This document shows positions 1 to 8,039 of a stretch of DNA of 64,000 nt, piece by piece. How positions within the stretch are numbered: the stretch's first letter is position 1; every line of letters begins with the position of its first letter. Location of the stretch: contig NZ_FMAC01000007.1 of NCBI RefSeq assembly GCF_900094555.1, forward strand, positions 248,001-312,000, given 5' to 3'. The stretch comes from Martinezella hainanensis. Lineage in GTDB: Bacteria > Pseudomonadota > Alphaproteobacteria > Rhizobiales > Rhizobiaceae. Made by a program: the position numbers and the translations under genes. The notes under the pieces are model-generated. The model worked only from the letters and a program-made list of their open reading frames with translations. It did not search any database and had not been told where the DNA came from.

Positions 1-1
1 T

Positions 2-796
2 GTCTGGCGCCAGGATCATAACGGCTTTTCCCATCAGGACCCCGGCTTTGTCGATCTCGTTGCCAACAAGAAGGCCGACATCGTGCGCGTCTATCTGCCG
101 CCGGATGCCAATACGCTGTTATGGGTCGGCGATCATTGCCTCAGGACCTATGACCGGATCAACGTCATCGTCGCCGGCAAGCAGCCGGAATCGCAATGGC
201 TGAGCATCGACGAGGCGAGTGCCCATTGTAAGGCCGGCGTCGGCATCTGGGACTGGGCAAGCTACGAGGACAACACGATCGCCCCCGACGTGGTGATGGC
301 CTGCGCCGGTGACGTCCCGACCATGGAGACGCTTGCCGCCGTCATGCTGCTGCACGAGGCGATCCCCGATCTCAAGATTCGCACGGTCAACGTCGTCGAT
401 CTCCTGGCTCTGCAGGACCCGAAGCAGCATCCGCATGGTCTCGATCATCAGGCCTTCGATCAGATCTTTACCACGGACAAGCCGGTGATCTTCGCCTATC
501 ACGGCTATCCCTATCTGATCCACCGGCTGACATACCGTCGGACCAATCACGACAACATCCATGTCCGCGGCTTTATCGAGGAGGGTACGACGACCACACC
601 ATTCGATATGACCGTGCTGAACGAACTGGATCGCTATCATCTCGCGCTTGAAGCAATCGACCGGGTTCCGGGCCTGGTGGAAAAAGTGCCCGATGTCGTC
701 AACGGCTTGAAAGCAAAGCTCATCAAACATCATGATTATGTCCAGCGGCACGGCGAAGACATGCCTGAAATCAGGGATTGGTGCTGGAAGCGATAG
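2..796 (+). CDS. Phosphoketolase, C-terminal part (5' end outside window)
   Basis: This is the 3' 264 codons of a thiamine-diphosphate phosphoketolase, which cleaves xylulose-5-phosphate (and/or fructose-6-phosphate) with phosphate to acetyl phosphate and an aldose phosphate in the cytoplasm. The reading frame is open from base 2, and the first visible residues WRQDHNGFSHQDPGF are the family hallmark in the pyrimidine-binding part. They are followed by the VADIVRVYLPPDANTLL-like segment, and the C-terminal domain ends with the usual acidic/basic tail. An internal GTG at 83 is not the start. Whole proteins are about 790-800 aa, so roughly two thirds lie upstream. Nothing downstream for 215 bases reads in the same direction, so it is probably the last gene of its unit. 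I cannot distinguish single from dual substrate specificity. Confidence 0.93.
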   Translation, partial: VWRQDHNGFSHQDPGFVDLVANKKADIVRVYLPPDANTLLWVGDHCLRTYDRINVIVAGKQPESQWLSIDEASAHCKAGVGIWDWASYEDNTIAPDVVMACAGDVPTMETLAAVMLLHEAIPDLKIRTVNVVDLLALQDPKQHPHGLDHQAFDQIFTTDKPVIFAYHGYPYLIHRLTYRRTNHDNIHVRGFIEEGTTTTPFDMTVLNELDRYHLALEAIDRVPGLVEKVPDVVNGLKAKLIKHHDYVQRHGEDMPEIRDWCWKR

Positions 797-1011
797 GCGC
801 GGTCTCGTCAGCGCTTAGCCAATGCGGTTGGATGCAAGCTTGACGAAGGCCGGTCGTTGGCTGCCAGCCTACCGCCAGCGAATAAAGCGATTGTAGCAAG
901 TGGTGCGGGGCCATAGGCTTCCGGCAGATCGCACCGGGAGTAGTCGGGTCGGCGCTGCTTTGGTCTAATTGCCTCGAGCGCTCGTTGTCGTCGCATATCA
1001 CTCTGCCCGCC

Positions 1012-2313
1012 CTACCCAATCCTTTCGGCGATCTGATCGGTGCCGTTGTGATGCAGTATCAGACGGGCGGCTCGACCGTCCGGGCCGGGTTCGAAGGTGA
1101 GTTGCACGGGCGAGCTCTTGTGAAAGAAATGCCATTCGGAGGTCGGGAAGACTCTATGCTGATCGCCGACCGGAACATGGAGCCGGTCACCCATGGATGT
1201 GACGTCGAACACCCAATCGTTCATTTGATAGCGTCCCACCAAACGGGCGAGACAAGCAGGGTCGATCGCAACCTCTTTCGGATACGAAATCAAGTCGCGG
1301 CGCGAATTCAGTACATGGGCTCCGAGATCGACAACGGCATCGATGCTCGCATTGCTGAGCACGGCCACTCCGCGTTTCCATTCCGGAATGCATTTGACAA
1401 AGCTGCGGAAACCACCCGTACCGCCGGGCTTCGACAGCGCGATTACGCCATCCAGGTGAGGCTTCGCCAGTTCCAACCCGCCTTGGTCGCGCGGGGTCAT
1501 CAATGGACGGATGATGGACGCAATCGCTGAGCTCTGATCACATACCGCATCCACAAAACGCAACAGATCAGGCAGGGTCGAGCGCAGCGCGCCTGTTCCG
1601 GCCAGCACATCGAATGTCCAATCCGAAGTCGGCTCCAGATCGTCGTCATGGCCTGACGCAACGTTTCCTGCCAATCGTGACGGGATCGCAATCACTGTAT
1701 CGTCCATCCCCAGTGGATCCAGGATGCGCGCGCGGATCAGGCTTTCGTAGCTGCCGGCCCCGGCGCGTAGCACCAGCGCGTGTCCCAGCAACCCGACGCC
1801 AACATTGGAATATTCGAAGCTGTCGCCAGGTGTCCGGATCAGTTCGTGGCTAGCGAGAAACTGGTAGAGCCTTTCCGCGGAGTAAGCGACGTAGGGACCG
1901 GCAGGCCGATCTGGCGGGTCGCCATTTGTCGCCACCCGCGGCAGTCCGGAATAATGCGAGGCCAGATCGCGAAGCGTGATGGCTTTGCCATCGCGAACCG
2001 GGACACGTATTCCCGCCGGCAACAGCTCCGCCACCGGCTCATCCATCCCGACCTCGCGTCGGTTTGCCATGTCGGACAGCAACAGCGCAGTGAACAGCTT
2101 GGTGATTGAGCCGATCTCAAACAGGGTTTCTTCGTTGACCAGACCCGCGCCGCTCCTGTCGCGGCGACCATGGGCGATGATCCGATGGCGGTTGGCTTCG
2201 GTGACGCCGACGACCATTCCGACGCTTAAGCAGCGCTCATCGACACGCTCGACAAGCAGTCGGCGAATCGCGGCCTCGGACAAAGCAGGCGGTGGGACGG
2301 CAGATGCGGACAT
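1012..2313 (-). CDS. Serine beta-lactamase/penicillin-binding-type hydrolase
   Basis: A 433-aa class C beta-lactamase-fold serine hydrolase. S69 lies in the SITK motif (SxxK nucleophile and base), YSN is at about 168-170, and a KPGGTGG segment replaces the usual KTG box near residue 315. The last ~80 residues (from LVGRYQMND) look like the lipocalin-like C-terminal domain often attached to this family. I chose the ATG at 2313 because GGGGA lies about 9 bases upstream. A longer start at 2358 lacks a convincing ribosome site. No clear signal peptide is seen, so the protein may be cytoplasmic. Members include esterases, D-aminopeptidases and D,D-peptidases as well as beta-lactamases, so antibiotic hydrolysis cannot be assumed. 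It converges on the phosphoketolase gene across a 215-bp gap in which I see nothing. Confidence 0.88.
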   Translation of the reverse strand: MSASAVPPPALSEAAIRRLLVERVDERCLSVGMVVGVTEANRHRIIAHGRRDRSGAGLVNEETLFEIGSITKLFTALLLSDMANRREVGMDEPVAELLPAGIRVPVRDGKAITLRDLASHYSGLPRVATNGDPPDRPAGPYVAYSAERLYQFLASHELIRTPGDSFEYSNVGVGLLGHALVLRAGAGSYESLIRARILDPLGMDDTVIAIPSRLAGNVASGHDDDLEPTSDWTFDVLAGTGALRSTLPDLLRFVDAVCDQSSAIASIIRPLMTPRDQGGLELAKPHLDGVIALSKPGGTGGFRSFVKCIPEWKRGVAVLSNASIDAVVDLGAHVLNSRRDLISYPKEVAIDPACLARLVGRYQMNDWVFDVTSMGDRLHVPVGDQHRVFPTSEWHFFHKSSPVQLTFEPGPDGRAARLILHHNGTDQIAERIG

Positions 2314-2424
2314 GATCTTGATCCCCAACGCAACTCGACTGCGCCGTTTACCTTCCACGTCATCAAGCTATCATTATCAACCGGCGTCTCCGACGTCTAT
2401 TGTCTTCACCTGAGTTTCAGGCCC

Positions 2425-2595
2425 CTAGCCGGCAAATCGCACCAGCAGGATCACAAGGACTATGGCGGCAAGCCCGCCGATGAACACCAGGCGTTGCCAC
2501 CGTCGCTTTAGGATGATCTCGCCTTGGCGGACATCTTCCGCGGAAAATGCCCGAGGCTCGCGCTTGTCTCGATCGCCCTGATCTCTTCTGCTCAT
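2425..2595 (-). CDS. Small single-pass membrane protein
   Basis: A 56-aa protein with a charged N-terminal half (MSRRDQGDRDKREPRAFSAE) followed by a basic stretch and one hydrophobic C-terminal segment (VFIGGLAAIVLVILLVRFAG), i.e. a tail-anchored small membrane protein. A GAGGG site sits 9 bases before the ATG at 2595. Further upstream in-frame Met codons (2604, 2715) would read into the PEBP gene and lack spacing. Arg/Glu-rich tail-anchored proteins like this are common hypotheticals in rhizobia; no function is assigned. The gene lies just 3' of the PEBP gene on the same strand (gap 56 bp). Confidence 0.6.
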   Translation of the reverse strand: MSRRDQGDRDKREPRAFSAEDVRQGEIILKRRWQRLVFIGGLAAIVLVILLVRFAG

Positions 2596-2651
2596 CGCAT
2601 CCATCCCTCGGCGGCAAAACCTGCCGGTCATGTCTGCCCGCAGATGATGGT

Positions 2652-3113
2652 TTACGACTGATAGGTGCCGGTAAGGCGTGCTTCTGCAAGCATATGTTTC
2701 TTCACCTTTTGCCACATTGCTTCCGCTCCGGCGGCTTCAGGGAGCGTCATCCTCGGCACATCAAGGGCGGCGAGCCGGAAAACATAACGATGCGGAGGGT
2801 CACCGTCCGGCGGCTGTGGACCGTCATAGCGGGCATTGCCGAAATCATTCTTATAGAAGCGCAGCGCCCGCTCCTGCATCGTATCCACGTTTTCGGCCAG
2901 ACCGCTCCACTCCGCCGGAATATTGGCGATGCCGCAATGGCGGAATGTGCCACCTTGCGCATCCAGGTCCTCGATGATCAAGGCAAAGCTTTGGGTCTTT
3001 CCGGGAGCGCCACCCCAGGCGAGCGGCGGGAATACATTTTCCCCGTTCAGCGCATGTTTGCCCGGTATCGGCGCATCCTCAGCAAAGACCTTGCTGATCA
3101 ACGTCAAAGCCAT
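2652..3113 (-). CDS. PEBP (YbhB/YbcL) family protein
   Basis: A 153-aa bacterial phosphatidylethanolamine-binding/Raf-kinase-inhibitor-like protein. The start (MALTLISKVF) has an excellent AGGAGG site 5 bases upstream. Family signatures are visible: a PPLAWGGAPGKTQSFAL core, the DLDAQGG and FRHCGIANIP segments (the D-P-D and HW-type ligand loop, here with H-C), and YDGPQPPDGDPPHRYVFRL near residues 100-118, the conserved GPxPP..HRY motif. It lacks a signal peptide and is probably cytoplasmic. E. coli homologues have no firmly established physiological role. It diverges from the DUF2934 gene, sharing a 142-bp promoter region. Confidence 0.9.
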   Translation of the reverse strand: MALTLISKVFAEDAPIPGKHALNGENVFPPLAWGGAPGKTQSFALIIEDLDAQGGTFRHCGIANIPAEWSGLAENVDTMQERALRFYKNDFGNARYDGPQPPDGDPPHRYVFRLAALDVPRMTLPEAAGAEAMWQKVKKHMLAEARLTGTYQS

Positions 3114-3255
3114 TCGATCCTCCTCTTCTTGTCGTGGATTCATGAGCCTGTGAAGTTCTGAACCTAAGGTGGAACACATCAGATTCATTATTGTTCCCCA
3201 TAGGGAACATTCGCCCTTACCCGCAGTTGTGGGAGCGTCCACGAAGGAGGAAAAA

Positions 3256-3513
3256 ATGACGGACGAACGATTCGAGTGGATCAGCAAGCGGGCCTACGCC
3301 ATTTGGGAAGCAGCCGGCCGTCCCTGGGGCCGTAGCCAGCATCACTGGGAGCAGGCAGCCAGGGAGCGCGAGATCATGGAGAGAACGCGAGCATCCGCAG
3401 ACGGCGAAGAAGTGCTCGCAAGATTTCGACGGACGGCTGGAGTACATCCACCCGAGGATAATGCTCGGGAAGCCGAGGAAGACCCGCACTCCGACGACCG
3501 GCGCGCTGGATAA
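3256..3513 (+). CDS. DUF2934 family small protein
   Basis: An 85-aa protein. Residues 4-40 (WISKRAYAIWEAAGRPWGRSQ followed by HHWEQAARE) match the DUF2934 pattern, a short helical domain very frequent in rhizobia and often multicopy. The start ATG at 3256 follows AAGGAGG at 3244-3250. The C-terminal half is charged and low in complexity. The function of the family is not known. It is transcribed away from the PEBP gene. Confidence 0.78.
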   Translation: MTDERFEWISKRAYAIWEAAGRPWGRSQHHWEQAAREREIMERTRASADGEEVLARFRRTAGVHPPEDNAREAEEDPHSDDRRAG

Positions 3514-3638
3514 TTTCTACTCATCGGCAGTTCCCGCCAGGGAACTCCCGAACCGTTTCGGTCCCATATCCGGTCCTCTGAAAGACGAACGGATATCCGC
3601 AATGCACATTGATTCCCCAAGTCTCGAAAGCCGATCTG

Positions 3639-3996
3639 CTAATTCTGCGTTCCGTCGCGATTTGGCTGGGCCGGCGTGCTCTTCGCGCCCTGCTGATTGT
3701 TCTCCATGCGATCGGTCGGAGCGGGCTGTGCCGATTGTCCAGCTGGCAGCGTATTGTCTATCGTACCTGCCTGCGGCTGCCCGCTGGAGGAACTTATCGT
3801 CGGTGCCGGGTTCTGCGGTTTGTCTGGTTCGATATAACGACCCCAAGCTTCAACACCGGCCCATACGACTTGCCGCCAGAACCAATGCCGTGATCAGAAT
3901 GGTAGACTGGTGCGTGCCACGCACACCCTGGCGGGCCTCGGTCTCGGACAATGACTTCTTCTGGTCCCGGGGTTTCTTCGGTTCCTGGAATGCCAT
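3639..3996 (-). pseudogene. Small membrane/proline-rich protein with internal frameshift
   Basis: An ATG at 3996 with GGAGG 8 bases upstream opens a frame reading MAFQEPKKPRDQKKSLSETE and on into a hydrophobic stretch (ILITALVLA). It then hits TGA at 3850 after only 48 codons. In the next frame, the same strand continues without interruption from about 3890 to TAG at 3639 with a coherent second half: WRQVVWAGVEAWGRYIEPDK followed by a Pro/Gln/Ser-rich tail (PQNPAPTISSSSGQPQAG..., ending NRDGTQN). Together they would make a ~119-codon protein with one transmembrane segment and a soluble tail. The interval length is 1 mod 3, as expected for a single-base indel near 3885-3892. Either a sequencing error or a real inactivating mutation would explain it. 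Confidence 0.55.
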
Positions 3997-4283
3997 TGCA
4001 AGCCTCCATGTCTGCAAATTCCACACTGGTCTAACCGGAGCGTCGAAAGATGGTTCCATCGAGGAGCACCCGCATCCGAGCGGCATCGAACCGGAACAAT
4101 GCACAAAGCCCGGCGTTAGCCTCATGAGGTTACAGATCGTGCCAAGCGGACACGATGGTGCTGAAGAATATGGAGATTTTTCCGCTTTCTCTCCATAGCC
4201 AACGAAACGGCAGGCGAGCTTCCTACCCATCCGATCTGCAGCCTTTCCAACGTTCGAGGAGCCAACGTTCAAGGCGATGGAAG

Positions 4284-4745
4284 ATGGATAAGCCTTTGAA
4301 GCTTTACCGTCTGGTCTCAATCGCCGCCGACGACGACCCCAATTGGCTGGATGCAAAATCGCATGGCGAGGTTCTCGTTGCCGCCCGCACCGCTCGCGAC
4401 ACCCCTATCGTGGCGACCGAAAGGGAGCTGGATTTCATGGATATCGATGCCACCCCCGCGCAGGACAAAACGACCAGGATGGCAAGCGTCTTTCGCAACG
4501 AGAAACTCTATACCGTCATCGAGGTGAACAATGGCAGGGAATATCGCGAGCGCGGTGCCAGCGACGACAACCAGCACCAGACGGACGACAATATCCAGCC
4601 AGTCTACATCCATGCGCATGATATCGCTCAGGTCAGGCACGATGTCCTCCCAAGGCGTGTCACCACCGGGATTTTCCAACTGCGGAACATCGCAGACGGC
4701 GTTTCGTTCCATCCTCGATGGGAACGCTCACGAAAAGCACAATAG
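4284..4745 (+). CDS. Hypothetical protein, 3' part probably replaced
   Basis: A 153-aa open frame from the ATG at 4284. The first ~85 residues (MDKPLKLYRLVSIAADDDPN through EKLYTVIEVNN) look like a genuine small soluble protein with alternating beta-like segments. I do not recognise the family. From about base 4530 onward the sequence becomes Asp/His/Arg-rich and is antisense to an MgtC-like N-terminal fragment on the other strand, so the C-terminal ~65 residues are unlikely to be original. I infer a deletion junction that joined two converging genes tail to head. The ribosome site is weak (AAGGCGATGGA). Confidence 0.4.
   Translation: MDKPLKLYRLVSIAADDDPNWLDAKSHGEVLVAARTARDTPIVATERELDFMDIDATPAQDKTTRMASVFRNEKLYTVIEVNNGREYRERGASDDNQHQTDDNIQPVYIHAHDIAQVRHDVLPRRVTTGIFQLRNIADGVSFHPRWERSRKAQ
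4540..4712 (-). pseudogene. Possible MgtC/SapB N-terminal remnant
   Basis: On the minus strand, the frame starting at 4712 reads MERNAVCDVPQLENPGG, then a hydrophobic segment WLDIVVRLVLVVVAGTAL. This resembles the first transmembrane helix of MgtC/SapB family proteins (xxxLxRLxLAxxxGxxxGLxR). The similarity stops at about 4540 and is followed by sequence complementary to the plus-strand hypothetical gene. The conserved continuation of MgtC (basic E-x-x-GLRT loop and four more helices) is absent. I interpret it as the 5' stub of a deleted mgtC-like gene. Confidence is low because it rests on one short hydrophobic segment. Confidence 0.3.
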
Positions 4746-4884
4746 AAGCAGCATGACGATTTCCGGCTCTCTTGTCAGTTCGAGGGAAAGCGCCTAGCCA
4801 GAAGATCGCTCGCGCCATTGCGCCGCGAACCGCTTCCTGCAATGGGAAGCGACCATATCGATTCGACATATCCTGCGAGGCCAT

Positions 4885-5784
4885 ATGATTTCCGGAAGCC
4901 GTGAGAAGGGACCCATTGCCGGGATCGCACTCGCCTGCGCAGGATATGCCTGCTTTTCACTTCAGGACGCGATGGTGAAGTGGCTGGTCGCCAGCTATGA
5001 AGTGCCGGAGATCCTCTTCATGCGCAGCCTGGTCATCGTGCTGGTCGCGGGCGTGCTCGTCCACTATCGGCGCCATCCGTCAATTTTCAAAAGCCCCTAT
5101 CGCGGCACGGTCGTCCTGCGCGCCGGGCTGATGCTGCTTGCCTGGCTGCTGTTTTACAACGCGGCCCGCTATCTGGGTCTGGCGGAACTGACGACGCTAT
5201 ACTTTTCGGCACCGATCATCGTCGTGGTTCTGTCGATCTTCGTTCTCAAGGAGAAGGTCCATGCAGGCCGCTGGATCGCCTGCATAGGTGGCTTCATCGG
5301 CGTGACGATCGCGGCAAATCCAAGTCATTCGCCCAATCTCCTGCCCGCCGCCATGTGCATCGTCGCGGGATTCTGCTGGGCATGGAGCACGATTCTGATC
5401 CGGCTTGTCAGCCGAAGCGAGACCACGCTCACCCAGATGTATGCCACGAGCCTGATATTCGGCATTGCCTGCGCCCTGTCATTCCCGTGGACATGGAAGA
5501 CTCCCGATGCAAGCGGCTGGGCATTGATGCTGACCCTCGGCGTGATCTCTACGATCGGGCAGTTTCTACTCTATGAAGGTTTCCGATACGCACCCGCTTC
5601 GACGCTGGCGCCCATCGAATATAGCGGCCTCGTTTGGGCGTTCGTGTACGGCTATGTGATCTGGGCCGAGGTTCCCGCGACAAATGTTTTTGCCGGCGCC
5701 CTCCTTATCATCGCCTCAAGCTTCCTGCTCGTCCTGTGGGAGCGCCGCATGGAGGCTGCCCGCAGGAAGAACGCGAAATACTGA
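4885..5784 (+). CDS. EamA/DMT-superfamily transporter
   Basis: A 299-aa inner-membrane protein with about ten hydrophobic helices arranged as two EamA repeats (approximately residues 10-140 and 150-290), typical of drug/metabolite-transporter exporters. Each half ends with a conserved glycine/proline-rich helix (FSAPIIVVVLSIFVLKEKV in the first; APIEYSGLVWAFVYGYVIWAE in the second), the EamA signature. The length is standard for the family and there is no ribosome-site anomaly. The substrate cannot be deduced; relatives export amino acids, nucleosides, SAM or drugs. It stands alone, flanked by decayed small genes upstream and an imperfect palindrome downstream. Confidence 0.92.
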   Translation: MISGSREKGPIAGIALACAGYACFSLQDAMVKWLVASYEVPEILFMRSLVIVLVAGVLVHYRRHPSIFKSPYRGTVVLRAGLMLLAWLLFYNAARYLGLAELTTLYFSAPIIVVVLSIFVLKEKVHAGRWIACIGGFIGVTIAANPSHSPNLLPAAMCIVAGFCWAWSTILIRLVSRSETTLTQMYATSLIFGIACALSFPWTWKTPDASGWALMLTLGVISTIGQFLLYEGFRYAPASTLAPIEYSGLVWAFVYGYVIWAEVPATNVFAGALLIIASSFLLVLWERRMEAARRKNAKY

Positions 5785-5841
5785 GGCGCGACAGACAGAC
5801 GGCTGGCCCGATTTCTCCCGAAAACCGCAAATCAGCCGCAC

Positions 5842-5862
5842 TAAAGCGCGTAGCGCGCTTTA
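5842..5862. repeat. Short palindrome downstream of EamA gene
   Basis: The arms TAAAGCGCG and CGCGCTTTA are perfect inverted copies separated by three bases, 58 bp after the transporter stop codon. It could act as a weak terminator stem but lacks a following T-run. It is also typical of the short intergenic palindromes scattered through rhizobial genomes. Confidence 0.5.
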
Positions 5863-5969
5863 CAGCAACGACGCTGCAGATCAGGACACCCAGTGCCTGA
5901 AGCCAATTTACCAGAGCGCGCCGCACTCCGGGTCTTTGACCTGAGACATACGATCGTCCCGAAAAACCA

Positions 5970-6590
5970 TCATACTGCCTTGCCGCCCGCCAGCCGGGCT
6001 GCACGCTGCCTGCGGTTCGCTTCCAGAGCCTGCTGAAAATCCAGGTCGGTTTGCGCGTGGTGACAGAGGTCGTCGAGAAACTGAGAGACGCCATCAAGCG
6101 TATCGACGACGACATATCGCAGACCGTCACCGGCATCGATCAGGTCGTGGCTGACGCTCACGCCGAAACCGCCGGCTACCTTGCGAAACCATGCCGAGCG
6201 CCAGCGCTTGAACCCATCCGGATTCGACTGAAATTCCGCAAGCAAGATCTTTTGCTGGTCAACTCGCGCGAGGAATGTCTCAACCACGCTCTGCCCGCCC
6301 GCCCGGGGCCTTTCCGCCTTCTTTGCAATCCATTTTTCAAGGAACTGAAATTCGGGCTGTGGAGCCGTTGCTTCATCATGATCCGCGGCCACTGCGGGCT
6401 GAGGCGCCGGCCGTTCAGCGCAATCCGCGTGTGCAGGCGGGCTTGCTTGCGTTTCCTGCTCCATTGCCAGGGTCTGCTTGAGGTCAGCAGCAAGCTCCCC
6501 CCAGATCGATCTTGCCGATTCGACTGGTTTTGCTTTTGCTCGACGGGAGGTTTTGATTTCGATGATGAAGGGCTTTGTCTGTTTAACCAT
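5970..6590 (-). CDS. Hypothetical protein, rhizobial
   Basis: A 206-aa soluble protein that I do not recognise. The N-terminus is basic (MVKQTKPFIIEIKTSRRAKA). Residues 30-85 are Ala/Pro/Glu-rich and probably disordered. The C-terminal two thirds (from about residue 85) is a folded-looking region with Trp/Phe-rich segments (WRSAWFRKVAGGFGVSVSHD, LRYVVVDTLDGVSQFLDDL) ending in an Arg/Ala tail. The N-terminal VKQTKPFxxEIK pattern recurs in small proteins on rhizobial accessory replicons. The ribosome site before the ATG is poor. No operon partner lies on the same strand within 600 bp. Confidence 0.68.
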   Translation of the reverse strand: MVKQTKPFIIEIKTSRRAKAKPVESARSIWGELAADLKQTLAMEQETQASPPAHADCAERPAPQPAVAADHDEATAPQPEFQFLEKWIAKKAERPRAGGQSVVETFLARVDQQKILLAEFQSNPDGFKRWRSAWFRKVAGGFGVSVSHDLIDAGDGLRYVVVDTLDGVSQFLDDLCHHAQTDLDFQQALEANRRQRAARLAGGKAV

Positions 6591-6892
6591 GATGTTTCAG
6601 TGTGTGCTCGACGACGGAGCGCAGTTGATGGACAATCAGTATAGATGAGAGGCTGGCATTCTCTGAGAGCAATGACCGCAGCACGGCGATCGCTTGCGAT
6701 CATTATGGGGCAAGGCCGTACACCAAACCGATCGATGAAGCAATCTCGCCGCTCCCGCCCAAAATAACCATCAGTACATTGGAACCTGCTCTACAGCACA
6801 AACAAGACAGGCATGTAGCAAAAGGAAGAAGATCCACGACTTGAGGTAGCGGGTCCTTTTCTGCCCTGCGATATGAAACTCGGATCTTCGCA
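6591..6892. other. Intergenic region without recognised gene
   Basis: About 300 bases lie between the divergent hypothetical gene and the AlaRS-like gene. I see no convincing small ORF, RNA or terminator. It presumably carries both promoters. Confidence 0.4.
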
Positions 6893-7819
6893 TTGCAGAT
6901 CCTGCATCCTGTCGCTATGTTTTGGAAAGGCACACGAACAGCAAAGGAGGTTGCCTATGTCATCGCGGGACGCCTGATCCAGCAATACCAAGAATTTTGT
7001 CTTTCCAGAGACATTAAATTCACACGCATGGACTCCGTAAGGCCGCACGATAATACCACGCTCTTCTGCAGCGCTGGAATGCAGCAGTACAAACCCTTCT
7101 TCTCCGACCCCTCCCACATTGGTACCGTTGCCAATGCTCAGGCCTGCCTGAGAATGGGCGATCTCGACGAAATCGGGGACGGAACGCATTTCCTTCACTT
7201 CACAATGCTCGGACTTTTCTCGTTCAGGGAGATGGTTGTCGGTGACGCCATCGATTTCTGGCTGGAGTTTCTCGAGACCCTTGGCCTGGTGCCTGATCAT
7301 GTCACGATCCATCCGGATCGCCTCGAAGAGTGGACGCCGCTCTATCGCGGCCGCATTCCCATCGTCCCGGATGACGAATGCACCTGGAGCGACGGCAGCA
7401 TCAACGGATACTGCACCGAGTTCTACAAGGACGGCATCGAGATCGGCAACATCGTCAATCCACTCGGGACCTGTATCGACGTCGGTTTCGGCGCCGAACG
7501 CCTGGACATGATCTTGAACGGCGCCTTGCCCGGCGATGCGCTCAGCACGCTGCGCGACACGGTCACGACAATCGTGGAGAGCGGCTATGAACCGGGAAAC
7601 AAGGAGCAAGGATACGTCTTGCGAAAGCTCCTTCGCCGCATCCATGTGATGGGAGGAACGGTGGACCATCCCTATTTTGAACGGGAAGTCGAACGTCAGG
7701 AACGATTGCGCTCCAAATATTTGCGCCTTCGCGACAAATATCCCGACATGCCGCCAGAATGGTGGTTTGACACGCACGGTATCGATATTGCCGACCTGCA
7801 AGCGGTGAATGGAGAGTAG
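6893..7819 (+). CDS. Alanyl-tRNA synthetase-related protein (catalytic domain only)
   Basis: A ~300-aa class II aminoacyl-tRNA-synthetase-like protein matching only the N-terminal aminoacylation core of AlaRS. Motif 2-like DNTTLFCSAGMQQYKPFF corresponds to the DPTLLFTNAGMNQFK of true AlaRS. HFLHFTMLGLFSFRE corresponds to the HxTFFEMLGNFSFGDY segment, and a motif 3 GFGAERLDMIL follows. The editing (tRNA_SAD) domain and C-Ala domain are absent, so it is not the housekeeping enzyme. Such paralogues may activate an amino acid for a non-ribosomal acceptor, or edit; the role here is unknown. The start is uncertain. AAAGGAGG at 6942-6949 precedes an ATG at 6957 whose frame (MSSRDA) stops at 6975, while the coding frame runs through one phase away, so a 2-bp insertion near 6970 is likely. 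Without it, translation would need the poorly supported ATG at 6917. Confidence 0.72.
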   Translation: MQILHPVAMFWKGTRTAKEVAYVIAGRLIQQYQEFCLSRDIKFTRMDSVRPHDNTTLFCSAGMQQYKPFFSDPSHIGTVANAQACLRMGDLDEIGDGTHFLHFTMLGLFSFREMVVGDAIDFWLEFLETLGLVPDHVTIHPDRLEEWTPLYRGRIPIVPDDECTWSDGSINGYCTEFYKDGIEIGNIVNPLGTCIDVGFGAERLDMILNGALPGDALSTLRDTVTTIVESGYEPGNKEQGYVLRKLLRRIHVMGGTVDHPYFEREVERQERLRSKYLRLRDKYPDMPPEWWFDTHGIDIADLQAVNGE

Positions 7820-8039
7820 CTTCGACTGATGATGAAAGTGGCGGAGGAGGTCGTGCGAGCGGCTTCCTCCGCCGCTTTGCAGGAACACGCGAGAAGCATG
7901 GAACCTGCCAAATCATGGGAAGTCACGAGCGATCCTGAATTTCCGGAGATCGCCAACCCCTTGTTAGCAACAATATCGAAAGATTTCCCTTTGCCGCCCG
8001 CGAAGTCATGACGTCGGCAGGGCAGAAGCGCCTCAGTCA

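Noticed and set aside
119..751. Minus-strand 210-codon frame opposite the phosphoketolase gene
   Set aside because: Complement of a conserved enzyme; no signature.
7829..8011. 60-codon plus-strand frame after the AlaRS-like gene
   Set aside because: Weak start context, no motif, and convergent with the ialB-like gene; too little to support.
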